The notes under the pieces: model-generated
The model's input: only the letters and a program-made list of their open reading frames with translations
Database searches by the model: none
Told to the model about the DNA's origin: nothing
Shown here: positions 33,301 through 43,959 of the stretch, piece by piece
Position numbering within the stretch: position 1 is the stretch's first letter
Layout of the letters: each line of letters opens with the position of its first letter
From: Ptychodera flava
Taxonomy: Eukaryota > Hemichordata > Enteropneusta > Ptychoderidae
Assembly: GCF_041260155.1 (NCBI RefSeq)
Contig: NC_091930.1
Location: forward strand, 38,723,937 to 38,787,936
Reading direction: 5' to 3'
Length of the DNA stretch: 64,000 nucleotides
Made by a program: the position numbers and the translations under genes

Positions 33301-33860
33301 AACATGCCTGAGTTATGGCTCTGTACATGAAAAAATCGTAATAAAATGGCCGCCTGGCAGCCATATTGGATCGTATCACAAAACAAATTGATGTGCATAT
33401 GTATGACATAGGTCAATGTCCTTGTACCAACTTTGAATAAAATCGGTTGAGATATGCCTGAGTTATGGCTCTGTACATGAAAAAATCGTAACAAAATGGC
33501 CGCACGGCGGCCATATTGGATCGTATCACAAAAAGAATTGACGTGCATATCTATGACATTGGTCTATGTCCTTGTACCAACTTTGAATAAAATCAGTTGA
33601 AACATGCCTGAATTATGGCTCTGTACATGAAAAAATCGTAATAAAATGGCCGCCTGGCAGCCATATTGGATCGTATCACAAAACAAATCGACGTGCATCT
33701 GTATGACATATGAAGTAATCCTTGTACCAAGTTTGAATGAAATCGCTTCGGGCATCTCTGAGATATCTGCGTGAACGGACGGACGCACGCACGCACGGAC
33801 GCACACACGCACGGACACGACCAAACCTATAAGTCCCCCGGACGGTGTCCGTGGGGACTA
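30385..33860 (+). mobile_element. Pearl/Helentron-like element (HINE), copy 2, interrupted
   Basis: Opposite orientation to copy 1: a 5' region with GATGACACAGTCCCCAC (30410-30426), about a dozen tandem units of about 148 bp (marker GGCGGCCATATTGGATCG), an ACGG/CACG-rich tract (33776-33815) and the terminal hairpin (AGTCCCCCGGAC/GTCCGTGGGGACT) ending TA at 33860. A 1,575-bp TIR element splits one unit. Open frames through the array arise because the unit length is near a multiple of three. Confidence 0.65.
31190..32764. mobile_element. TIR element (1,575 bp) inserted in a pearl-like repeat unit
   Basis: CAGTGTTCTCACCAG at the left and CTGGTGAGAACGCTG at the right are 15-bp inverted repeats with one mismatch. 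CATATT flanks both sides (31184-31189, 32765-32770) and matches the uninterrupted repeat unit, giving an apparent 6-bp target duplication. It holds an open frame of 195 codons (31670-32257, +) with an internal tandem duplication of about 66 bp (31828-31950). I do not recognise that protein. Superfamily unresolved. Confidence 0.7.
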
Positions 33861-36070
33861 AAAATCTTGTAGCCACTTTGAACAACTTTAGACAGTTTAC
33901 GATTTCAAGTGTGGCAATAGCTTTGTTGGCATTCAGAAGTTCCCAATTATACAAATCAAGATGTTTTGTATGTTGTTCATGATAATTTTTACAGTAAACA
34001 AATATTTGTTCAGTTTTTATTACATTAACTATCTGTGTTTTTATGACATTAGAAGGATAGAAATATTTTTTCATTTCTAGTGGTAACTTTTTTCACCAGA
34101 AATAAAATTAGGTGGCAATTCTACAAGTCTGGTAGCAATGTGAAGTGTATATTACCACAGATACAGAATACTTCTTCAGCATTTATTCAGTATTCACAGT
34201 ATGACAACTTATCATATATGTAAGCTAAAAGCTCCTCATGTGGCTAATTTATGCAGTCTTTAAAGTCATGTTGAAAATTTTGTGAGCCACACAAATAAAA
34301 ATTTTAGATGAAGAAAGCATTTGGTAGCATAGTGGCAGTATAGATACAAGTATTGTGGTGTTTAAGGCCCTGGTGTTGTGTCATACGGTAGTTGTGATCA
34401 AGCAGGCTCAATAGCATCTTAAGCATAATATTTTTCTTGAGGACAAAAAGGGTCGGCCCAAATTATGTAAGACAAGCAAGACACAATGATATCGTTCATT
34501 TAATTTCCCAATGTTTTTAAAAGTAATCATTGTATTAATGATTATGACAACATTTAGCCCAGAAATATTTTCATTTGATATTTTGATATCATCAAGAACT
34601 GTCTGGTAATGTTCACTATTGCGTCATTAAACTGTTGGAATCTGCAAAATATTAAATCATCCAGAATCACATCATTTCTTGTAGAAGTTATAGCAATTTG
34701 AAATAGGCCAAATGGACAATTTTCATACCGGTAGTTCTACTTTTGAATTGTTGCTTTGATGTTAAGTTACCATGCAAAATTGCAGTTCTCAAATGTGACG
34801 ATTTGAAAATGGATATGCTTATTGCAACTACTGTTCACAATGTCCCTTTGCCATGACTCTTAATAAACTTTTGATTTAAAACTGACAGTCAAGCTAATAC
34901 CATTAAATTGGAAGGCACCAAGGACCTTTGAACATAAGATTGTACCTATTGGACCTCCATAGGTGGTTTCTTTTGAACCATAATTTTGTACTTAAGGGTC
35001 TTCATTCATGACATCACATGAGATGACCCAGATTTGACCTTTGAGAAAACCTCAGTTTTTCTCCTCTTCCCTTGTATTATGATTCTGTTTGTGAAAGTTT
35101 CCTTTGAAATTATGGTTTTTACTAACAAACTGAGTAGTTACAGGCCAAATTTTTATTCAAGCAAAGTAGGTAAAATTTGGACTCATAGATGACCGGGACT
35201 CACATAAGTGAGTCAGTGTATTCATGGACGTATCGAACTGCAACAATGTTTGCTTCACGTACCAGGGAATTTGTAACTTTGTAGAAAGGAGAGTAAACTG
35301 TTTCAATACATTGCAACTTTGTAGGAAGGAGGGTAAACTGTTTCAACATCTTACAACATTTTATTTTAGCTGTAGTTTTCTGTTGAGGAGGCAGCCACTA
35401 AACTACAGCCGACGGGGATTGCAACTTTGTGCCTCAGGGCCTGGCGGATTGAAGTTGGTTTGTGACATTTTTTTCCGGCCATTTGTCAGAAATTACAAAA
35501 AAACTTTAGGACATTTTGCAAAAAAACCGGCCATTTGCCGAAGGCCAGTGAGTAACTGAATCACTGCCTCCCTATAAATTTTTTCCAGTCCCTTACCGGC
35601 CAGCACAGGTTGAATTCGTGAACACACATATCACAGGTCACCACTTTATGCACATACAAGGCCTCATTAAATGTGATTTAACAGTGAAGATTAAACAATA
35701 AAGTGAATTAGAGTGAAAATTCACCTATTTCTACTAGCTTAAAATGCTAATCATGCAAACTGAACTTTGGCTCGCGGCAGTGAATTAGCCTTTTTCGTGG
35801 TCGTACAGGTAACTCTCTTGTGCTGCAGTGTATGAGTAATTGTCTATGTTTGCAAAGCAGGGGCACTCTCGGAGAAATCCTACCGGTGCGCACAGTAAAA
35901 TCACAGTCCTTAGCAATTTGTAGAGTTGTGCAAGTCCAACATATCAATAATTTGTCACATAAGTTACATAAACAATACTATAGGGCAGAATTCAGAGAAA
36001 ACCAGGACAAAATGGGGAGATACATGTATTTTGAGGTAAACAAATTTCAAGACTTACAGCTAGTGGTTCT
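33861..36070. other. Non-coding stretch
   Basis: No gene supported. One short direct duplication at about 35266-35345 (TTGTAGRAAGGAGRGTAAACTG). Confidence 0.45.
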
Positions 36071-36149
36071 TTAACCCTTTGAACCCGGCTCAGACATAAA
36101 TGTCTGATGACGTCATAGAGTACCAGGGGGTCAGGGTGCAAAGGGTTAA
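36071..36149. mobile_element. Miniature TTAA element (79 bp)
   Basis: TTAACCCTTTGAACCC at the left and GGGTGCAAAGGGTTAA at the right, with no coding capacity. Confidence 0.65.
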
Positions 36150-36969
36150 ACATGCTAGTCGTCATGTACATGTAACTTTGCATTATTTATAACCTTCTAA
36201 ATTAATACTATTATTGTGACAAAGGAAATAAATTGACAACATAAATCATTAAATGTAATGTCTCCTATGACTATAGAAAAAAAAGGTCAAAAAATACCAA
36301 TGGGCCCTATTCTGTCCTTGAGCCATTGTACATACATAAATTTGAGCTTGAATAAGTGGACTTGTGGGATTGAATTAAAAAATCGGCCAACATTCAACTG
36401 ATTATAGTTTCAAAAGAAAATAAAGGATAGCAAATCTTCATTATCTTATTATTAACCTTCATGCACAGCCATTTTGAGTAGAGGTTCAACAAACAATAGA
36501 GCGTATAAATCATGTGTTCCTTGGATTACTTTTCATGGAGACTGAACAGAAATTACAGGGGGTAAGGCCTTTTTTGGGGTCCATTTTTTAAAAAAGCATT
36601 TTGAATTGTCATGCATGCCTTTGGGGCAGGGTTACCATTTTTGCGCAACTATTGAAACTATTTGAAAACAAGATGTGGCCAATACAGTGCTTTACCAAAA
36701 AAATATCAAATTTAATACATTGGAATCTGTTAGGCAAAATATTGACAGTTTTCCCCTATGCAACATGCATTATATGTACATTTATCCATGTTTGATAATT
36801 TATGTAATTCTAGTAGTTGGAATTTGGATGCAAAACACATCTGTGTACAAAAAATTTGATTTTTGGATTATTCAATATACATTGTAGTCCATGAGGAAAC
36901 CATGATTTTTTGCAATAAATCAATAGCTATATCTGTGTGTTTATAGTGCTTAATTATTGATATTAATGC

Positions 36970-37311
36970 CAGTGTTCGAAATTTGTGGAAAAAATCAACC
37001 AGTCACCAGGACTGGTAACTTCAAAAAGTTGCCTGTCCTGCCAAAAACTTACCAGTCCTGATACTGCGATTGCTTTTTGTGCCTAAGTATTTTTGTTATG
37101 CGCTGTTGAGTAGGATGAATTTACGGGAAAGAAAACTGTCTTGCCATAAAATTTGAATGGGAGCCCAGAGAAAAAATAGCAGACATAGTTTTAAAGAAGA
37201 CTCCCCACGCTAAGTCAACCTGTCCGCCAGACTGGTAACTTTTTTATTTTACAAGTCCTGCAGAAAAACAACCAGTCTCGGACTGCCGGACAGGTGTTAT
37301 TTTGAACACTG
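36970..37311. mobile_element. TIR MITE (342 bp) with 7-bp target duplication
   Basis: CAGTGTTCGAAAT and ATTTTGAACACTG are inverted ends, flanked by TTAATGC at 36963-36969 and 37312-37318. The CAGTGTTC terminus is shared with the element at 31190, so the two may be related. Confidence 0.75.
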
Positions 37312-39540
37312 TTAATGCACTTGATTAGATTGAGCTGGTTACTAGTGAATGTGTGTGCAAGAAATTTGATTTTGGAATTTCACCGGAATGTTGATTCACT
37401 AAACATGTACATTCTGGTCTCTGAAGAAATATGAAAAGGTATTTTGAAATACAACACAAGCTAAATCTGTTTGGCAATTGAAATGTGCACAATGAGAATA
37501 TTGGTTGAAAGAACAGATGTGAACAACAAATGTGATATTGGACTTTCACCCTAGTGATTTTTTGTAAAGGTTAAAAGTATTCTTTAACAGTTCAAAGTTA
37601 AATGAGAACTTATATGTCAATTATTAAGATATCATTTATACAGACTGTGACTCACAGGGCACATGAAAATTTTGGAGGGACAATCTTTTCCTTGCTAACA
37701 CTTTTTGAAGGGTCATTATTTTCCATTTTATAAGGCACTTTTGCTGATCCCTGGAATTGCCTTTGTTTAAATATGTAGGAGGACTACCTTTTGTTTTCCA
37801 TTGAAACTGTAATCTGGTTGGTAAATTTTCTGGTGAGACAATCTGGTGCCAACACAGGCCTCTAAAAACACCAATCAATCCCCCCGCCCGTAATTTTTGT
37901 CCAGTCCCTGACAGGTATCAACACTCATTAGCATAAAGTGACCCGGAAATTCGATGTTCATTATTCGTTTGAAATTATCAGGAATATCGATGATTTAAAA
38001 CAAACAAACGTTCGATACTTTGCCAGATACAGATTTTGCTGGACACGTTTATACCAGAGGGAGTAGACGTATCCCAGACACTTCTGCTGGTCAAGAATAA
38101 GTGAATAGCTATACTGTACATACATACCTGGTAAGCTTACACGAGAACCGTTCAGCTGATGCAGGACTCTTTGGCGATCACCACACTGGCACTAGATTCA
38201 AACGTACCGCATAGTCGTCGAGACGGTCCAGGATTTCAAGGTTAGAGTCTTTAGTGGACATTCCTAGACACCGGCGGGACGTGTCAGTACTAAAATATAG
38301 ACGACGCAACGCAACGCTGAGTAGGCGACGCGACGCTATCCATAACAATGGCGTCTTCTGAGTATGGCTCCCCAAGTGCTCAAATATTCACGAAACGAAC
38401 TTTGCAAAGAATTTGATAACTATCACTTTTCACTCAATCTTGAAGAAAATGTTATTTTTTTGCTCTCGTTAAATAAAAATATTGCTAACTGAACCATATA
38501 TTCGTTTTCGCCAGCTAAAGCATGGAGGTAGAAAGAAAGAGAGCAGCAGGCTACGAGCTAGCTAGGGGGTCAATTTTCATCAACAGGCTGCTAGCTGTGC
38601 AGTTTACCTCTCAGCATGCACACAATGGGATTTCGATTTACGCATTTTTTACCTTCATGAATATTCCGGTGGCGAGATCTTTATCAAGATGGTCAAAATA
38701 TAGCAGCTATTAGGCCTAATTAAAACTTTGGGAAATATGAACACGGTTTGAAATCAGTCTGATATAATAACTACCAACCTGTACATGTAGGCCTACTGAC
38801 GGGAAAAGCGAAATTCTAGCACTTTTTTATGAAATCCATCATCGTATATCACGGTCGCAATTTACATGCGGGACTGAGCTCAGAGTTCACTATGACTTGA
38901 CGTTGGATTTAATGGACCACGAAGGTAAATGCAGAAAGTGGAAAAGACATTTTCTTGAGCAATAGTCGCTACAGTCGCGGTATCTTTTCCCATACACCCG
39001 CTTTTCCGGAAAAGTGTTTTTAATATAAAAATGTGTACAATGTAAAACTTCGAAGTTCATCGTCTAAAAGTTGATTTGATATGCAGCAGTACGGTCTTTT
39101 TTATATCAATGGGTACACTGATATTATAAGTTCTCGAAACTAGTACAAATAATTCCCCTAACTCTGAAATTAATGCGCGTTAGTTCAGAATTCATCACGA
39201 TAGATCGATGCATCAAAATTTACGGATTCATGTGACTGAACTATCTTGTGATTTGTTTGCTAATTGACGTTTCGGCGGCGAAAGTCCAAGGCCCAAAGAA
39301 GAAGTATGCAGTCCAATCACATATTTTCGAAGAAATAACCACAGCTTTCCATATAATGTGCGAAATCCGGCCCTGACCAATGCTGCCGTCCTGTTTCCGA
39401 GAATAACTTTCGAGCGGTGAAGCTAACATTGCCACTGAACAGCCTTGACTCGCCTCCGAGTCGATTTTTGATGTGGTTGAAGCACGGTCCTTTGGTTGAA
39501 TTAAACCACTGGCGAAGAGTATATTGGCAATATTCAAAAA
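37312..39540. other. Non-coding stretch
   Basis: No gene supported. A CpG-richer patch near 38170-38360 contains a short ATG-initiated frame (38347, +, about 22 codons) without a following donor site. Confidence 0.4.
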
Positions 39541-39815
39541 CATACCGGTGTGAAATGTAATGCAGATCTCCTGGTTATGTGTCAAATAAGCAATTTTTGT
39601 CGCAAGTCATATCTTGTTTTTCAGAAAGTCGAACTCACAAGAGGGCAGATCGTCTGTGCAGCCGACAAGAACACAACTGTCATGATACCGGCTACCAAAT
39701 ACTATCACAAGATAGGCTGTCGTCTACTGACTCCACACATTTGTCATTTGAATGAACGATGTGTGACGAAAAGGGAAATATCCCATGTGTAACTGCTGTG
39801 GCGATATCGATGACA
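39541..39815. repeat. Direct repeat of about 280 bp, copy 1
   Basis: Nearly identical to 42639-42920, sharing CAAATAAGCAATTTT, AGAGGGCAGATCGTCTGTG and AAATACTATCACAAGATAGG. Confidence 0.75.
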
Positions 39816-42550
39816 ACCCTAACAAATCGTTATGAGACTGCATGAAGAACGAGCGCATTTTGCGAAAGATTATGATCTTAGTCGTTGTTATAAAACGTGC
39901 CTGCCTTTGAGAGTCATAATTGCTAAAGTCAACTAAAGGGACTGGTCAGTTTATTCGGCGGGGGGGGAGTGGATTCATAGGGGTCACCCCGTTTTTGACT
40001 ATGATGATAGGGGGGTCACCATGTTTTTTGAAATGTCCAATTGGGGAGGGGGTTCAGTCTGTTTTAGAATTTTGACACGGGCTCATACTTGCCTACAATG
40101 CATCGTGCAAGCGACAAATTTCATCATTCAGTTGCATTCATGGCGCGCCCTTTAGGCGCTTAACTTTAATATTAATAATACTTTTTTCAGAGCCCCCTTC
40201 AAGCTAGCACGAAACTTTAATATATCAGACATATATGTCAGAGATATATGTATTGTGTTTTAAAATGTTGTCGGTGCGCCCTTCGAGCGCATTACTTTAA
40301 AATATCGAACTTATTTTTCAGCATTCCCTTCAGCCGCATGACTTTCATATATCAGACATATATATCAGTGATATCCAGATGTTAATATTTTTCAGCGCGC
40401 GCTCCGGGCGCTGTACTTTAATATATCAGAAATATATAAAAATATTTTGATGTCTGTAAATTGAACGTCTGTTTTGCAAAGTGTACTAATCATAATGAAA
40501 CCTGCAGCGCATATGAAAAGCATAATAAGTTCCTGATACTTTTCTGTTTTCTCAATGAGAATTCAGCATTAGAAAGCAACATGCACTAATATTTTACAAT
40601 CAAGCGTCAAACTTCATGATATCTGATAGGCACATTAGATGCTGTTTTATACTATTAGGAAATTAAATTTTAGCCCAGGATTTATTAACGGAACACAGTC
40701 CCAGGTGTAGACTGGCCCCCAGTCGCGCTTTCTCTTCAGTTGAGTTACTTGCTGACCAGGCGGCGTTCACTCCACGATCTGCGCAATAGCCTACCATTAA
40801 CACAACGGTTTGCCGATGTTTAGTCCTTCAATTTATTATTTTTTGATACTTATATGCCCACAGACTTGGAGAAGTCTATCCCTGATACTCTTACACTTAC
40901 CCAACAGACAAACCTGGCGGTCATACCGTTATATGAGATACAACGTTTGCAACTCTAAAATCTGACCAGAAAATACTTGGTACACTAGGAAGCACAAGGA
41001 AAAATTTAAAAAAAGGACACATCTTACCTACAAGAGCAAAATAATTTGACCTTACAGCATTGATGTATCTTTTCACATTCATGCTTACCGATGGCTGGCT
41101 GTACCGATTTACTCATACGGAAACTATGACTATAGTAGGTTCCCTTTGAGCGTATTTCAAATTACTGATGCCATCAGCTACAGCAAAGTATTTTCAGTAT
41201 TGTCGATTCTGTGTTCAGCATTTAATTTTACTCATTATTTTAAAACATTCGTTGTTCGATTTTGAAAGGTAGTCGATTCGCCGGATAATTGCTATGCACT
41301 CGCAAGGGCACAGGCGATTTGATAGTAACTATGCGAAACCCGCACGATGCAAATGACAAGTTGTATCATAGGTTTTCGTCAAGCCACAGACCCTCTGCAC
41401 ACAAACGACGATTGAAGCATTCGTGCACCAGAGTGTTCATAACATTATGCCATACACGTAATGTGGGAGGACATCAGGCAACCTCTCCACATTCCGACAT
41501 TAACCACGGTACGGTTTTGTGGAGGGACCATGACCACGGTAATTAGGGAAGTCCCTGCCCTGACAATGCTTGTTGCACACTCAAACAAATAATTCCCTTT
41601 GTCTGTGTTGCACACTTTCACCCTGACTGTACTGCCATTGCATTGTGACCACAGAGTGCGTACCGGGGGCCTTGGTTCGACCTAAAGCGCCCTTCTCAAT
41701 CCCAGGTTCTCGCATTAGCAATGTGTCAACAGCCCATTAACAGTTTGTCATTCTTTTGTTTTCTATTGAATATTTTATCAAGTAAATAATATTTATATTA
41801 GATAAATCTGATAATTGAGTGGGGGCTTTAATATCGAAAAGGACACTAAATCATCTGGATAAAACGACCGATACATTCACAATTTTCAAATTTGATAATG
41901 GCCTTCCCGTCTCAGCAGTCTCCGACTTTTGCCATGGTAGTCAGCTGAGGTCGAGTAAGACAGCAAACAAAGGCTGTTTTAATCACGGCTATATCACGGT
42001 CATCTTTATTTCACGCAAAACTACTCAAGTTACTTTTTTTACTGTAGACGTTCTTAAAAGTTGTAGAACGCACTAGAAGTGGAGTCTGTGCAGTCGTGAA
42101 TGTAAGGGTACAGGAGGGCCTGATAATCCCTTTCACACCTATTATTTTATCTTTGTCGACGCTGGCCTTTTCAGCTGTGGCATGATCAGGACGGCCAAGA
42201 CACTCCATGGACGTATCTGTGGTACGTCCAGGGACACACACACACACACACACAAACTTCACTCATAATTTTCTATGCATCACAAAAATCTTTCAAATTT
42301 ATAACATTCCTTTTTTCATCCATAGTGCAGTAGGGCTGACAGCGATCCTGCAAATGTTATTTCGGGTGCAACTCCATGACAATGCGTTCAATCAACTTTT
42401 TAACACGTTAAGGAAAAGAAAACAAGTTTACAAGAATTTGATGTAAATTGCAGACTTGAACAAAGTCTATTTTCAGTTAAACTTTCTAGCAACAGTGACT
42501 GAAGCAAGAAAACCGCTTTTGTTTATACATTCAAGGGGTTCCTCGTGATT
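39816..42550. other. Non-coding stretch with a degenerate tandem array
   Basis: Holds the degenerate array at 40140-40440 and a short (CA)n at 42235-42255. No gene supported. Confidence 0.4.
40140..40440. repeat. Degenerate tandem repeats of about 85 bp
   Basis: Four units alternate a GC-rich word (GGCGCGCCCTTTAGGCGC, GCGCCCTTCGAGCGC, CGCGCTCCGGGCGC) with an AT-rich word (ACTTTAATATATCAGACATATAT). Confidence 0.55.
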
Positions 42551-42552
42551 GT

Positions 42553-43025
42553 GCTATTTACACCTTGAGACAATGGAGCAATGAATCAGAGCCCTGCAAG
42601 ACTTGCCATTGCCTGACCTATCACTATTTTCTTCATGACATACCGGTGCAAAATGTAATGCAGGTCTCCTGGTTATGTGTCAAATAAGCAATTTTGGTCG
42701 CAGGTCATATCTTTTTTTCACAAAGTCGAACTCGCAAGAGGGCAGATCGTCTGTGTAGCCGACACGAACACAAACTGTCATGATACCGGCTACCAAATAC
42801 TATCACAAGATAGGCTGTCGTCTACTGACTCCACACATTTGTCATTTGAGTGAATGATGTGTGACGAAAAGGGAAGTATCCTATGTGTAACTGCTGTGGC
42901 GATATCAATGGCAACCTTCCTGATATGTTAATGACATATGGCTATTTACACCTTGAGACAATGGAGCAATGAATCAGAGCCCTGCATGACTTGCCATTGC
43001 CTGACCTAGCTATTTTCGTCATGAC
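42553..43025. repeat. Nested direct repeats, including copy 2 of the 280-bp repeat
   Basis: A block of about 75 bp (GCTATTTACACCTTGAGACA onward) at 42553 recurs at about 42950, bracketing copy 2 (42639-42920) of the repeat at 39541. Confidence 0.7.
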
Positions 43026-43959
43026 TGCAGCAACATATACTGTGGTATACAAAATGCAAGCTTTATTTCAGTCGAAAGATAAAAAGACAGTTGCAAAATG
43101 ATAAGAATTCAAGGAGGGATATGTGTCTACTACAGTGCGGGGACTCCAAAGTGCAAACGCTAAGCCCTTCAAGATGGTTTCCAGATGGGTATATAGAGTG
43201 AACGTTAGAAATGTGAGCCCAGGGAAGTGATTATATGTTTCTCACTATACATCCAGCTATTCTTTAACACATATAGTCCTTTTCAATTTGTAGAGACTGT
43301 AAGTTGTCATCCTCAGTGTTGTTTTACAATCTTTACCTCACACGTAAAATTATGCAACTTTATTGGATTGCATAAAGGTACATAATTTTAGTGAGCCATT
43401 AAAGGTATGGAAATCGATCCCAGGGCCTAGGAGTGGCACATGTAAAACAGTGTGTATCTTTGCGTCAGAGGTGGAATAAATCTATTTATCCACGAAATCT
43501 TAATCCCGACTGCTATGTTTGTACGCACATAGAGCCAGTCGACGTTAGGGACACAAAAAACAACACGAGGAACAAACAGGCAGTGGTTTTGAACAAAATC
43601 AATGTACCCGGTACTTCACCGATGTCTGTAACTCAGTACATGAAAATATTCGTAGCTTGACGCACTTTGAACATAGCTCGTAACAAGTGACAGCGGAAAG
43701 CCCACAGAACTACGTGTACAACTATAACAGCCACTCATGTAGTTGGCGCTCAGTGAAGATTTTTCGATCAACAACTTTGACGGATGATGGACTGACCTTT
43801 TCTACCGCAATTGTTATCTCCCTCGATTCAGCACAAAATTTTCGTATGGACTATTGATGCGGTGTTTACAGTTGTTACGTAGTGGTAAATCCTAGTCGTA
43901 TTTACGACTGCTGCCTAAACAGTCACTGAATAAATTTTGCACGCATTTACGAGCACTGG
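43026..43959. other. Non-coding stretch
   Basis: Nothing recognised. Confidence 0.4.

Noticed and set aside
30837-33824. Repeated reading frames with FFHVQSHNSG units
   Set aside because: Arise because the tandem unit of about 148 bp is near a multiple of three; no known protein, and the same array in the other copy is not open.
20788-33860. One 13-kb transposon with the two hairpin-satellite arrays as its ends
   Set aside because: Each copy has its own 5' block as well as the hairpin end, so each is complete. The span would also cross the TTAA-bounded pair (24339-46849) without nesting.
38178-38375. Possible host exon in a CpG-richer patch
   Set aside because: Short frames on both strands, no donor or acceptor in phase, no recognisable motif.
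41680-41692. GGTTCGA word suggesting a tRNA B box
   Set aside because: No matching A box or cloverleaf stems around it.
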